Of a DNA stretch of 64,000 bases, positions 51,751 to 64,000 are shown in pieces. Location of the stretch: contig CM041084.1 in the NCBI GenBank assembly GCA_023079485.1, forward strand, positions 125,216,292 to 125,280,291. The letters run 5' to 3'. Under the pieces are notes generated by a model. The model was not told the origin of the DNA. It did not search any database and saw only the letters and a list, made by a program, of their open reading frames with translations. This DNA comes from Archilochus colubris (taxonomy: Eukaryota; Chordata; Aves; Apodiformes; Trochilidae). The translations under genes and the position numbers were made by a program. Position 1 is the first letter of the stretch. Each line of letters begins with the position of its first letter.

Positions 51751-53650
51751 GCATGCAGACTTTATTTTTCAGCAGTCACAAAGATTTTTTTTTTCCATGC
51801 TCACATTTTAAGAGTCTGCGACCACTGTTTATCCACACATACTACCTTTGAGCCAAAGCCTAACAATACCCATATTTTCAACTATGAGTCATAGCAGATC
51901 TCTTCAGTTTAATGTTCACTGGTTTTATTGTACATTTTATTTCCCCTTTAAAAGGAAGCTCAGAGTTCTTGTCAGTATATACACATATACTCATGTTCAG
52001 CATATACACTTATATACATCTTTCAAAATATAATTTGTCAAGATATGACTTCACTCAAATAAGTGTAAAGAAGCCACTGATTTTAAGTCCAGAACTTCAT
52101 CCACAGATACAAATACAGCCCCTTCCAACCTGCAGTATCAGAAGAGGAACAACCCCTTTTAGCAACACACATTGTTATAGTGCTGTAGTTTATTTGTAAG
52201 GCAGAATTTAAGATATTTTTGCCATCTGGAGGAAACATCCTGTTACCATGGGTTTGTTTTGAAAATCCAAAAGGTGGCATCCTGGATGCGTAAGCAAACA
52301 AGATTTGTTTTTCAGACATAATGGCCTTACTTGAGCATTTGACAAAACCAAATGTAACAAGATGCTCTATTCACTGCTTAAGTATTTTAGTAAGTAGGAT
52401 TGTGTATCAAAATTGGGATTAATCCAGGTTGTTTTATTTTTCAAAGTCCTAATTTTCTTAGCACAAAACTGCTGAAGGAGGGACATGGTCATTTGCTGTT
52501 TAGAATCTTTTTCTCTGACTCTGTCCCTAATTACAGATCTCTTTTCCAAATTTTACTAGCTGCTACTCTGGCAGAAGATAAACAAACCAACATGAGAAGA
52601 TGTTCAGGAAGATGGAGTCAGAAACAATGTAGAGGGTCTGGAAAAAAGAAAATCTCTCAATTAGGAAATAGTGAGACTGTGTTTTAGAAAAAAAAATTAA
52701 GGTAGATTGATTTTATTTTTTTTTTTAATGCATCAGAGCTCTCCTACAACTATTACAATAGAATCAATAAGTGCATAAAGGATAACTAGGTGAAATGCTG
52801 GTTTAAAATTGAATAAAATAACAGTCACAGGTTAATGTACAAAAAGTGATGATCCAAACCTAGTAAGTCAGCAAGCAACTCTAATTTAAAGCTGAACAGT
52901 GACAGGACTGATTATAGGGCAAATAAGCTGCTGTATAAAGAGCTCCCAGCCTCCTTCTCACCCCTGAATCCTCACTTTGTGTGAGGCTGGAGAAGATCTT
53001 CAGCTTCTGTTCTCTGTCTTGTCTAAGGTGGATGTTTCTACTTCAAGTCCCCAGGTGCAGTGGGATACACCACCACAGACACCACTGGTTTTCTTATTAG
53101 TCTCTGTTTTTTTTTGTGAGGGTATTGGAGACAGAGTTTGATGTACACTTTCAATAGAAGGAAAAGGAGGAAGACCAAATCTGTCTGGAAAAACATTAGT
53201 TGTCTTAAATGAAATTATCATTAGTTTTTAGATATAGTTGTAGTAGCCTTAGCCTATTTTGTCTTTCCAGAGTTAAACTCTCAGAATAACAGAATAAACT
53301 ATGAGCAACTGGAGTAAGTTGTTGCAGATACTTTCTCAAGTCTTTGCTACATTTTATCTGACTAGGGGTTCACACTTCAGCCAGTATTCAGATAATGAAA
53401 TAGACAAATGTACACAATAAAAAGTCTGTTGTTGGTTCTTTTTTTTAATCCATCAATTTTTTCAACTTTCCCACATACACACAGTATTTTGTCAGATCCA
53501 CTGTGGTACATTTTGCTTTTGGGGAGCTTATTCTGTAGCTTCAATAAACACAAGTGAAATGATTTTAATGTGTCCTGTGTGGTAATGGAGATATTTTGGA
53601 TCTACTTTCTAATTTTTTCTGTTTTCTTTAGCAAGGGAAAACAATCCTGG

Positions 53651-53731
53651 AAAAACAAACAAACAAGCAAACAAAAACAAGCCCCCAAAAACCAAACCAA
53701 ACCAGGAAAAAAACCGAAACAAAACAAAAAG
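53651..53731. repeat. A-rich (CAAA)n low-complexity tract
   Basis: About 80 bp of CAAA, CCAAAA and CCAAACC units with almost no T, similar in style to the tract at 16.8 kb. No element body is recognised next to it. Confidence 0.8.
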
Positions 53732-55011
53732 ACCCACTATTAACTGAATAATTTCCAGAAAAAAATAGCTATCCTGATGGTCTCTAAGTAAAACACACTA
53801 GGTTAATCCAGTGCTCTGAAATATATCTTCTGATTTTTTAGGGAATAGTTATTTTTATTCGTACTTTGAATACTAATCCCGGGTTGTAGTCTTGCAGGTC
53901 ATTCTACATTTAGGTAAAAGACAGGTAAATGCATTGGCAAAATGTGCCTTCTGACTGTGGTTAGTTGACATGGGACTAAAGATTAGAACTGAGATCCCAC
54001 TGCTGGGAAAGGGCCATTCTTACCTGGTTATCAGAAAGGATTTGGTTGAATAATTAGTAATCTGGGAAAGCAACTAGAGAGTTACTGAAATACAGGTGAG
54101 GTAAAAGACTGCAAAGACTCTAGGGATAAGATAAATATTTAAAGTAAATTGCTGTAATTCAAAGGAAGTTACCTTAGTAAGAAGGTTGCCTGAGGAATAT
54201 GACTGGCCTCATATTTGAATATCTTGTGCTTCAGTATAATTTTAATTTTTGGTTTTGATTGGGTTTTTGCTTGTCTGAAACACATCCCACTTACCAATGT
54301 TCTTCTTCTAGAAGGCAGGCACCAGAGCTGGGCACACATTCCCCCTCAGCAGCAGCAGTCGTACTCACCTCTAGTGGTATCAGATGCTTCTTACTAACGC
54401 TCAGTGTTCAGCTGCCTGTATGATATCACTGTAAACTAGAGTGCCACTCTGGAATAGCTCATATTCAGCTAATTTTCCACTATGATCTCTCTCAGATTCA
54501 TTTTTTCCTGGGTTTCATATTGGAAGCCCAGACTTTTCTCCCAGATGTATTACTTAGTGAAACAAAAACTCAGTTTACAAGATGATCCAGCTTTCTACAT
54601 TAGGGATCTGTATTCTTCATTATATTTACTGCTCGTTCAGTCTTTGTCAACAACAAACTATATCAGTAAAGATTTTATGTCTTTCATGACACTGGGAAAC
54701 TTTAAATACTGTACAAGCAAGATTAGATCCCCACTTGCTCTAGTAAAATCAGAAGAGTAGATGGTTCTTCATTCAGAATGACATTCCAAGACAGAGAGTT
54801 TCAAATCCTCTTCAAATATGCCATGTTTTTTAATCAGTCTGGTTTCTGATTTAAAATTCAGTAAAATCAAAGTATCAGACCACATTTTTCATCTTTATCA
54901 ATAGAACTTGTGTTGGTTTGTTTTTTGTTTTTTTTCTTTCATTATATTAATTTGATTGAGCCTTTAATCATAAGCATCTGGTGATGTTGTTGACCCTCAT
55001 TTAATAGAAGT

Positions 55012-55085
55012 ACCTTAATGACTAACTGGTGCTATTAAATTCTGTGAACCTGATTAACTGGCAGCTAAATGCTAATCATTAAGGT
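55012..55085. repeat. Inverted repeat, 12-bp arms, 50-nt loop
   Basis: ACCTTAATGACT at 55012-55023 is nearly the reverse complement of AATCATTAAGGT at 55074-55085 (11 of 12 positions). The 50-nt loop carries ATTAAA, GATTAACTGG and GCTAAATGC. It could fold as a hairpin or be a paired transcription-factor site, but chance is possible. Confidence 0.5.
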
Positions 55086-57550
55086 TGCCCATTCAGCTCT
55101 CTGTGCAGGGATTTAGAGAACTTACTTGAGCATTTTGAAAGAAAATATTTTTTAATTTGCATATGCAACAACAAAGAATTATAACTCTGGCAAAACAGAA
55201 GGAACTATTCCTCACAAGAGCATACAAGTCTTGATACCTCCTCAGACACTTGCATTTAAACTATAAAGTCCCATAATATACTTAACGTGCTAACAGCACA
55301 AAAGAGACCTAAATTCCTTAGATGTCTAAGTTTTTACCAGTGAAGATATTCTGGGCACTGAACATGCTCTGTTCCCTCTATGCAAACCCAGCAATGGCAT
55401 AGTAGACGCGAATTGTTCTTTATATATGTTCACAATACAATTCTCCAGTTCTTTGGTTTAATGTTTAGCTTATCTCACAGGTTTGTTTCAGTAGTGTTTC
55501 CAGAACTTAATGGTTCTGACCCCCCATATAGACAAATGTTTCTTTGGCCAAATGAGACCCATTTATAGACTTAAGAGGGAGTCCAAAACTCCTCTTTTAC
55601 AGCCCTTATTCTACTGAGTTTACAAAATCACAAAATAAAGCCTTACATTTGTCCCTAGATGTCTAAGCTTTATTCAAGGCTCCAGAAGATGTCTAAGACT
55701 TCTTGCAGATAAGTCTAGTTAAGTGAAGTAGAAAACATATATGTAGATGTAGGTTATTCTACACCACCTAGAAAGTTCTGTTTCAAACAAAGACATTGAA
55801 ACAATCTCAGCACCGGAGTGTCTCTCACTATAACACACTCTGCCAGCTTTGGGATGTTCAAGAATACTGCAGCTTTTTTAATAGGACACTATATGAAGAT
55901 ACTTAGTCAAGGCAAGTATAAATAACTTCCTTATAATCCATAACACCACAAAGATCTATAAACTTCAGACTTCCACATTACTTCACTGTGCAGATAGATC
56001 ACAGATTTCAGCCCAAATATATGATCTGGTAAAGGTTTTTTTCTGCTTTTTAAGATGGGAAATACATGTATTTAAACAGTTATTGCCCAGATGTTTGAAT
56101 TTATTTGACATTTCATGTCCTTGGCCTTGACATGATTTTCCTTCCTTTCTGGACCTGCTCCTCCTTGTTTAGCTGCCTGAGGAATGCAGCTGACATCTAA
56201 GAAGTATCTTTGCTGTATCATAAATGTTCAGATTTAGCCCTTGTTCATGGGATAAATCCACTCTTCCCACATGAACACTGTAACACTTTTCTCCATTTAA
56301 CTGTGCCAGCTACAAGGCAGCACTTGCTGATGCCTTCTCTTGTGTAATACACAGCTGCAGTATATTGGAAATGTTTCTTTTACATTTGTCTTTCTGATCA
56401 CTAAATTACTTTTTCTGATTTAAAAAAAAGAAAACTGTCATTACAAGGAACAGCAAGTGAATTTTTGCATAAATTGTTCCCTCCTCTCCCCAAAATATCA
56501 GGTTTCTAAAGTAATATGTGAACAGGGACATATGATAGCGTGGGAAATCATTATTTTTCTCAGCACTGGAATAAAAGGAAAAATGTGGGTAATTTTCAAG
56601 TCTCAGTCATTCTATCATTTGGTTAATAATTTCAAGTATGTTACCATTTCAGTAAGTGTATCTTCTGTCTTCTTTTTATTTAGCAAAACAGTATCAGGAA
56701 AACATAATGTTAAGACATTAATAGCCACCTAGAATGGTGGGGAATGCTCTGTAGAGAGTCAGGTTTCCTGTAAAGTCAGGGGTAAGTCATAGGAACATCC
56801 ATGCTGTGACAAAACAAGCACCTAAAATAAATACCATTCTTCTTTTCTATAAGAAGTCTGCCCATACTGGAGGATACTTTTGTCTCATTTCAGGATCTGT
56901 CTACATCAAATCAATAACACGAGAAAGAATCTAATGGCTACTTTGATACCCAAAGATATATTATATTAATTATATTAAATGCAGGAAGCCTCTACTTCTC
57001 CCTGTCTATCATTCAAGTAGAAAAGCTCTAATATCACTTGATCAAGCAGGGTCTGCAGACAAGGCAAGGCTCAGCTGATGGACATGTTATTAAGGGCTGG
57101 TTGAGAATTTATAATTAGCATCTGGGTGGATCTTTAAAATACTTCTCTAGTATCTAAATGTGGGGCCTAATGAAGTGAAAGGTTTCACACAATCCAGCTT
57201 GGAAAGATACTCCTAGATCCCTTTGTTGTCAGGAAGAGAGAAGCATTTCTAGAGGGGGATTCAGTCTGAGTCATACCTCTGGGGGTGGTTTCTCTCCACA
57301 TATTTTAGCTTGGGATTTTCCAGTTAGTTGCCCACTAACAAGAGAGAATGTGGGAGGAATTCAGGTTCTGTAATGGATATCAACCTTTCATTCCTTTGAA
57401 CATTTCCTTTTCATGTTCTATCCCTTGTTTCTTTGCTTGGTTTTATGCATTTAGTATGTTTCTTTTATACACATAACTGGACAGATGTATAACCAATAAA
57501 CAAAGTATCCATAACGTGGCTTCTATTATCTGACTGAAAACTGGCTTAAA

Positions 57551-57940
57551 GGACAGGCTGAGAGTTGGAGTTATTCAGGCTGGGGAACAATAGGCTTAGG
57601 GGAGACTTGGTAGTGGCCTTACAGTACCTGAATGGGGTCTTCAGGAAAGCTGGGGAAGGAGTTTTTATAAGGGCATGTAGTGACAGGACAAGGGGTAATG
57701 GTTTTAAACTAAAAGACAGTAGATTCAGGCTAGATATAAAGACAACATTTTTTATTATGAGGGTGGTGAAACCCTGGAAGGGATTTTCCAGAGAAGTGGT
57801 AGATTTCCCATCCCCAGAAACATCCAAGATCAGGTTGAGCAGGGCTTTGAGCAAACGGATCTAGATGAAGATCTCTCTGGGTTGGACTGTGTGACTTCTA
57901 AAGGCCCCTTCCAACCCAAACTATTCTATGATTCTATGAT
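57551..57940 (+). mobile_element. CR1 LINE, 5'-truncated, only forward copy
   Basis: The body begins at about 57551 in GGACAGGCTGAGAGTTGGAG and runs through TTCAGGCTGGGGAACAATAG. It ends in CCTTCCAACCCAAACTATTC followed by two direct octamers ATTCTATGATTCTATG at 57923-57938. It lies on the plus strand, opposite to the other copies. Divergence from the 15.8- and 26.9-kb copies is high, so it is either old or from another subfamily. Confidence 0.92.
57565..57864 (+). pseudogene. CR1 ORF2 C-terminal fragment (99 codons, diverged)
   Basis: The stop-free stretch encodes the last part of CR1 ORF2. NRLRGDLVVALQYLNG aligns with the RRLRGDL block, [11 protein letters not shown] matches the same block in the other copies, and FRLDIKTTFFI and VVKPWKGFSREVVDFPSPET align with the final region. 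It opens on TTG, lacks the RT and endonuclease domains, and shows many substitutions, so it is a dead relic. Confidence 0.75.
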
Positions 57941-59130
57941 AAATGCCAACCAAAAAACACTTCTCAGTTCTGCCTGGTTATTGTTTGTTCCCTTTTCCTT
58001 AGAGAAGAGGGGTCTTCTCTAAGGTATCATTATCCCTAGTTATCTTCTAAACCTCACTTTCTTCAATTATAATCTTCAATTATTTATGCATACTGTAATT
58101 TATGCATTTTGATTGGTGTAAATAGTCAATGTGCTGGCCAGGAAATTGATTGGACATTCAGTATTTGTGTAGAATTTAAATATACTTTCTATTTCCCTCT
58201 GACATAGGTATGTACACTGTCACTTGTCATTGCATTAGGTATGATAATGTATTTATTCCCAAAGCAGCTTCTAACATATGTTCAAATACTGCTAAAAGTT
58301 AAATTCGAAAGAGATGGAATTTCAAAGTTATTGACTTTAAATTGAACAGGTGCCTCTGAAGCATTGCCTATAATTCTGGTAAATCAGCCATTTTATGTTG
58401 TGTAGGAGTCTGATGATGCCCATCAAGATGATTCACCTTCCTTAATTTTGTGCTGTTTGGTTTGCCTGACTTTATCCAGTGATAAGAAAGCAAACACCAC
58501 TTATTTAAATTACATATCCACACCTTCTAAGATCAGCAGAGCTTTATTTTTAATAGGCAGCTAAGAATCCATTAAAATTTATGGTCCTGTTCTCAGACTC
58601 AAAGCAAATTGACATGATTATCAAACCAACCAAAGTAAAAGTCAGTCTTCAGAAAGACAACAGCAAGCAGTTTAAAGTTGATTGCAGGTGATTTTAGACT
58701 CCCATCATGTGAAAATGCCTTTGATCTAAGAGGAATACTTCTGTAAGAGTTCAAGTAAACATAAAATTTGGAGTTATATTCTAGTTGCACACTATTCTAA
58801 ATAAAATGGTTTGCCCAAATTAATGGATATTGGATAATGGACTGATAATTATAGGGGCTGCCTAATCTGGGGGTCTAGTTTAACCTGTCACCATAGCAGA
58901 TGAGTATGATGAAGACAGGCAAATGGGATGGCATTTGGATTACATTTGTTAAAGTGACAAAACAATATCTACCATTAACAATAGCTAAGTAGGATCACTT
59001 TTCTCCAGATATTATAAGGAAAAGTTATTTAGGCAACCAAGAATTGTTCCAGTAGGTTGTATTATCTACTGTTCTGAATTATGTAAAATCACAATAATGC
59101 TGTTTACTTAAACCAGTGTCGTATACTACG

Positions 59131-59162
59131 ACAATATCAATCAGCTACAATATCAATCAGCT
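59131..59162. repeat. 16-bp perfect tandem pair
   Basis: ACAATATCAATCAGCT occurs twice in direct succession without mismatch. It is a small, probably recent duplication. Confidence 0.93.
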
Positions 59163-59887
59163 CCTCTCATGTTGCCATCTCTCTGTCAAGGAGCTTCTGT
59201 TCATTCTGCAGAACAAGTTTAGAAATTAAAATGCAGTTACTAGGAGAGTAAATGTAAAAACATACTAGGAGAGTGGGGGGGAAAAGAAGAAAGTGTGAGG
59301 GTACAATACAAATCTCTAGCATTTAAACCAGTTAAGCTTCTGCATATAATTTGGGAAAGCACAGCTTGTTCAGAATTTACCTTTGATAGAATGTCAGTAT
59401 CTTAACAATTTTTACTTAGCTGTCTTACAATTGTTCAAAAACACTCCATAACTTTAGAATTCCCATATATCCTGAAACACACTTTCAGAGTCTTTTATCA
59501 TTGCATTAATAAATAAAACAATAATCACCAACAGGATTTATAGATATATTTGATTTACAAGTAGAAACCGCTTAAAGTAGAAGACTGTTCTTTGAGCAAC
59601 TTCTCAGTTTGCAGTATCTGAAGTATCATCTCTTTAGAATGCAAAACATTCACTGATTTTTTTTTCTTCACTGGAAGATGGGTTCAGCAGTTGAATGACT
59701 GTTTTTCTAAACTAAAAAGGTCAGAAACCTAGCTCTAGTATTTTTATGTCTGTTTGTTAATTAAATCATCCATCACTGAGTTTACATAGCAGGAAAAAAG
59801 GAGTTTATATTACAACGACTGGTTATTTTAAAAGAATTTATACCTTCTTAGGAGTGAAACAACTGAGGCTATAGAAAACCTACATTT

Positions 59888-59940
59888 AAAAAAAAGAAAA
59901 AAAAAAGAAAAAAAAAAACAAACAGAGAGAGAGAAAAAAA
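59888..59940. repeat. A-rich/GA-rich low-complexity tract
   Basis: Runs of A separated by single G, then CAAACAGAGAGAGAG and more A. It is a simple-sequence tract without an associated element. Confidence 0.85.
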
Positions 59941-62900
59941 CCCAAAGAAACAACCTCCCATCGAAAAACAGGACATATAATCCTAATAGCTCTATTGTAA
60001 TATCTCCCCAAACTTGTTGCAGGGTGCCTGTATATGCCTGAAACTTATGTTATTTTAGATCCAGAATTGCACAAATCCATCTGCAGGATCACAATAACAT
60101 CATAGAACCTTGATCTGAAACATCCCTCTAGAAATGGGTAGTTCAGAGGATTGGAAAAAGGTACCTACTTTGGTGTAGGTACAAGGATTTGTAAAAATTT
60201 CAATTTGCAGTTTCCCACCAAATTTAAGTGGGAACTGGACTCCACATTTACTTCATGGAATTTTCTCTGTATAGTGTTGCTTCAAAATGACAAATTACAT
60301 AAAATTGTAATTTTAATGCTTTTAGCTTTAATTCTGTCATGGGTGCTTCAGTTTATAAGTTAGACTCTGAAATATATACTGAGAGATAATCTGGTTTTTA
60401 TGACAGAATCATGCTTTTCAGAGGAAGAACAGTAGTGCTTTCACATGCACAACAGACATCTCACATAATGATCTACAAGCTGAAAAAAACCTGAAAATAA
60501 AGACTACGTTTACTGATAATGTATTTTTTCAGATGTCTATCTTGCTGCCAACAGGCATAGGAAAAAGTTCTTTGGCTACATGTGGTGGTTACTCCTACTG
60601 TTGATGGAAGAACTGAAACATCTTTTCAATAGCATCCAAGTGAAAGGAAATCTTTGTTCTGTGTTCTAGAGGGACTGAAAACATACATTTTGAAACTTGA
60701 AGGTGCATGCTCTAGGAAGACTTAGAAGATGTTTGTTAACTGAGGAGGATCCAACAGGGAAAGTTATACTAAATGTGTCACTATTAAATTTATGATGAGA
60801 CCCAGGCACTTTAGGGCCCAAAAAAATCTCAAAGTACTGGGAAATATGAAGGAAAATTATTTTTGCATGTACTTCACAAAAGCAGATTCATTGACTGCCT
60901 GATTCTGTTTAAATAAAATGTTTCAATTTGAAGTTTAAACTTTGCTTAGTAGGAAAACAAAATATTTCCATGGTACAGCTTAAAAGAGACCTGAAAAAGA
61001 AATAAATATATGGAAAGTATTCACTTATTCTGTAAGGCCCCAGGTACATGTATTACTTGCATATTATTATTCTGCATATTAATATAAACAAGATTTTTTT
61101 CCCACCATTCTTTCTTTCATATTTCATTTCAAAAATCTTAACAGTATGAGTGATAGGGGAAAAAAGTAGGTTTCAATTCAGGTTCAAAACAGTTTTAAGA
61201 TATTTCAACAGTTCACAAGGATGTTCACATTGCCAAAATAGCAGATGACAAGACAGGAACATGGGTATAACAGTGTGTTCTAATGGGACTCCCAAAATTG
61301 ACTCAGAGATTATTTCATCCCAGTTTGAATATGGTGGCAAAGATGATGACAGACAGATTAGCAGTAACCAGGGAATTATCAAGGGTCTTCTGAAACACAG
61401 GAAGATTCAGCTGAAGAAGAAGAAATATGAAAAGTTTAATGTCATGACCCTCCCAGATATGACACTATGGCACTGGAGGCTCTGCACAGACTTTTCATAA
61501 TGGACCCCCATGGGCATCCCCAGCATTGAAATAAGTTCAGCATCTTGAAAACTGGAGTCCATGACTACTGCCTTCATCTTCTCTGTCTCACAGAATGCCT
61601 GCAACTCTTCGTAGTTTTCACTTCTAGGCTTAGCCAGGCTGTACTGCACAGAAAACAGGACTGAATTTGCTATATCAATCCTTCCAGATATAATAGGAGG
61701 AAGAAAAAAAAGAAATGAAGTTAGTTGTCCACTCTATTCCTAATTAACTGTTTGTTCACCTAATGTAGTATGTAGAGCAGTCCTGAGATGCTGATGAGAG
61801 AGAAGCTGACAAGAGTCCTTCTGCTGATAATTGTTCTGCTTTGTATATGTCCTAAGCCAGAGAAATTGCTGAGCTATTTGATGCTGCCTTTAGTGATGCT
61901 TACAATCCTTTTAGCAGTATAAAATTAATAGTTTGTAGACATAGTGAAGAAAAATAAAATAATCTGAAAGTATTAATATTGCAAACAATTTACTGGAAGA
62001 AACAACATAATAATAACTTCTTGGCACACAAGAGTATCAGAGGATATATTTACTTTACCTGATTTTATGAGTCATGTTTTAATAAAAAATACTGTGCTAA
62101 AGGATTCTATAAGATTATGAGATGATCATTGCTTTCACTGTCACACATTATAGCTTTTTATTGTTAATCAGTCCTTTCTATTACAGCCAAATACCTGAGG
62201 CAAGTGGACCCAAACTCAGAAGTCCATCTCCCTCTAAGAAAGTATTAAACATACAAAGACATGTAAGCTTAATTTCTCTGCTGAACAACACTTAATCGTC
62301 TTACTTCATTGCCTCATACAGTTGGGGCTATAAGGGCTCAGTATAAGTGTATTTGTTTGAAATCTGTTCATAAGTTCATTTCATCTGCTTGAAATCTCTG
62401 TTCCTAAGTACATGTGAACAGTTCTAATTATCCACTGAAAATTAGCTGCTAATTATTGCATGGTTATTAAAGCATGTTAAACCATACCCTTCTTCGAGTT
62501 AGATATTTGAACTGATTCAGCCATTTACAACATTCAGATATAATCAGTGTTCCTGGAACCTTTGCTGAAATCATTGCAGGGACTTGGGCTCACCAGCAAA
62601 GATTTGAAATGCAGAATTTTTACAAAGTTAGGTGCTGTTACAATTTCCTTGCTAAGTTCTCATGAAGAGTCTCTGATTAAACTGAACAGCCAAATAAATT
62701 GCAGTGCATGGATGTAGTGGACTATATTTAAGTAAGAATGTGTAGTTTGTGAAAGTACCTTGTGGGTACTCAACAGAAAAGACTAGAAGAGATACAGGAG
62801 AAATAATACATTAAAAACTCTGATGCACATACCTTAAAAAGCCATAAAGAACAGAGACAATGAGAAAGGCAAGAGTTCTTGGGTGCCTTGGGGAAGTTAA

Positions 62901-64000
62901 TTGAGATGTTTCATAACAGGTAAGTGACAAGAACCAAGATTATTCTGACTTTCATAAGAAAGAGGAAACTGACTGTGGAATATTTGAGTAGGCTTTTGAG
63001 ATTTTGATACTTATTATGGGAGGCTTAGGAGAAAAAAACAAGACAACGACATGTAAACAAATTGATGGTCTCACATGATCATCAGTCTGTTCAGCCTTAT
63101 TAAACCTTTCTCCTAAGTGTTTTCCATGTGAGTGTGCTCTGTGTGTGTGTGCACATGTGAGACATGCTAGTGAGCTCTTGAGGACTGAGCCAGGAGTACT
63201 CCCCTAAGTCTTTGACTCTGATGGACTGAGAACAGGAACTCCCTTGGGTCCTGAAGTTCATTGGATTTGGTATCCTTTTAGCTCATAGTTCTAGGGGACT
63301 CTTCTGAATCATACTCAGGGGAAGGGAGCTGCAGGCATTAGGCTTGTAAACAGCCTTACCCTGACTTCTACTTCCAGGATCCCCCAGCTCCATTGGAGCC
63401 CCCACATATCTCCAGAAACACAAATCCAAATACAAAAGTCGTGTGGGAAAGACCAAGATCAATCAATATGACACAGAAGGAGAGAGGATTGCCACTTGAA
63501 TAGAGAATCAGTGTGACAATGCCTTGTTTTATACAGTGATGGAATGTTAATTAGGTGATAACTCTCCCAAAGGAGCCTAGAGCCATAGCACATGCTATAG
63601 AGTAGACCCCCAAAAAGATATTTGTTCCTGTAATTTCGATCTGGAAGCAGACACAATTCTTTCTCTACCTCAGGTTGGATCTTGGGCACATTAAGAAGAC
63701 CCTAAACAGATTCACACTGCTAGAAGCACAAATGCATTTTTTTCCATGTCCTATACCTACCACGGCCATCTTCTGAATCTCTTAAGGTAAAATGCAGTTA
63801 TGATACACAATTGCCCAAGTACAAAATTTTCATGTCTATGGAAGTTCCCAGAGGAAAATCTAAAGCATAGAACCAATTTAGTATTGTACAAATACAGTGG
63901 AATATGTTTCCTTTTATATAACAAAAATTCATGGCCAATTGTTATTGATAAAGAACACATTTCTTCCTGAAGGAACAAGATATGATGACAGAAACACAAT

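Larger units (their letters stand above)
51751..57550. other. Gene-free AT-rich sequence, 51.8-57.5 kb
   Basis: No gene or further interspersed repeat is recognised. It has one A-rich (CAAA)n tract at 53.65 kb and an inverted repeat of 12-bp arms at 55.01-55.09 kb. Open frames stay below 96 codons. Confidence 0.55.
57941..64000. other. Gene-free sequence to the window end
   Basis: No gene is recognised. Noted items are a 16-bp tandem pair (59.13-59.16 kb), an A/GA-rich tract (59.89-59.94 kb), opposed open frames at 61.17-61.65 kb and a moderately GC-richer patch with a short GT run at about 63.12-63.42 kb. A frame reaching the right edge (63757-63999, minus) has no recognisable domain. Confidence 0.5.

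Noticed and set aside
63120..63720. Moderately GC-richer patch with a GT run, possibly an LTR
   Set aside because: I could find no LTR landmarks (TATA, polyadenylation signal and terminal TG/CA in order). Evidence too weak to list as an element.

Overview
The window looks like bird genomic DNA. The diagnostic signal is six fragments of CR1 non-LTR retrotransposons. They carry the avian 3' hallmark of tandem ATTCTATG octamers (read as CATAGAAT when inverted) next to the conserved tail that reads like GTTGGAAGGGACCT. A solo LTR with the layout of avian ERVL-type (class III) elements supports this. Base composition is AT-rich and CpG-poor, with many homopolymer tracts, as expected for intergenic or deep intronic sequence. 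I cannot name the species.

I found no host protein-coding gene, exon, tRNA, rRNA or CRISPR array that I could defend. The longest open frames are either CR1 ORF2 remnants (about 15.9-16.3, 21.1-21.7, 27.0-27.6 and 57.6-57.9 kb) or short frames of the size chance gives in 64 kb, several of them opening on GTG or TTG. I read the window as a gene desert or the inside of a very large intron.

Layout: 1-10.1 kb is apparently unique sequence with one poly-G run and one T-rich minisatellite. A solo LTR lies at about 10.10-10.90 kb. Unique sequence follows to 15.8 kb. From 15.8 to 27.6 kb four inverted CR1 copies of different age and subfamily interrupt unique sequence, with a GC-richer segment at about 18.96-19.40 kb. 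From 27.6 to 31.5 kb lies a cluster of low-complexity DNA: a T-rich tract, a 102-nt uninterrupted purine run and a 330-bp AT-repeat island. From 31.5 to 64 kb the sequence is mostly unique, with a GC-richer segment ending in 27 A residues (38.53-38.96 kb), a near-perfect 80-bp tandem duplication (44.65-44.80 kb), a roughly 1.1-kb GC-richer island (48.95-50.04 kb), a CR1 tail fragment (51.7 kb) and the only forward CR1 copy (57.55-57.94 kb).

There is no gene network or operon here. What can be read is repeat history: old and younger CR1 insertions, one ERVL-type insertion probably reduced to a solo LTR, and local replication slippage. I found no evidence of a new biological system. The most checkable leads are the 80-bp duplication, the two same-orientation CR1 copies 6 kb apart, the purine and AT tracts, the GC-richer islands that may be unrecognised repeats, and the opposed open frames near 61.2-61.65 kb.
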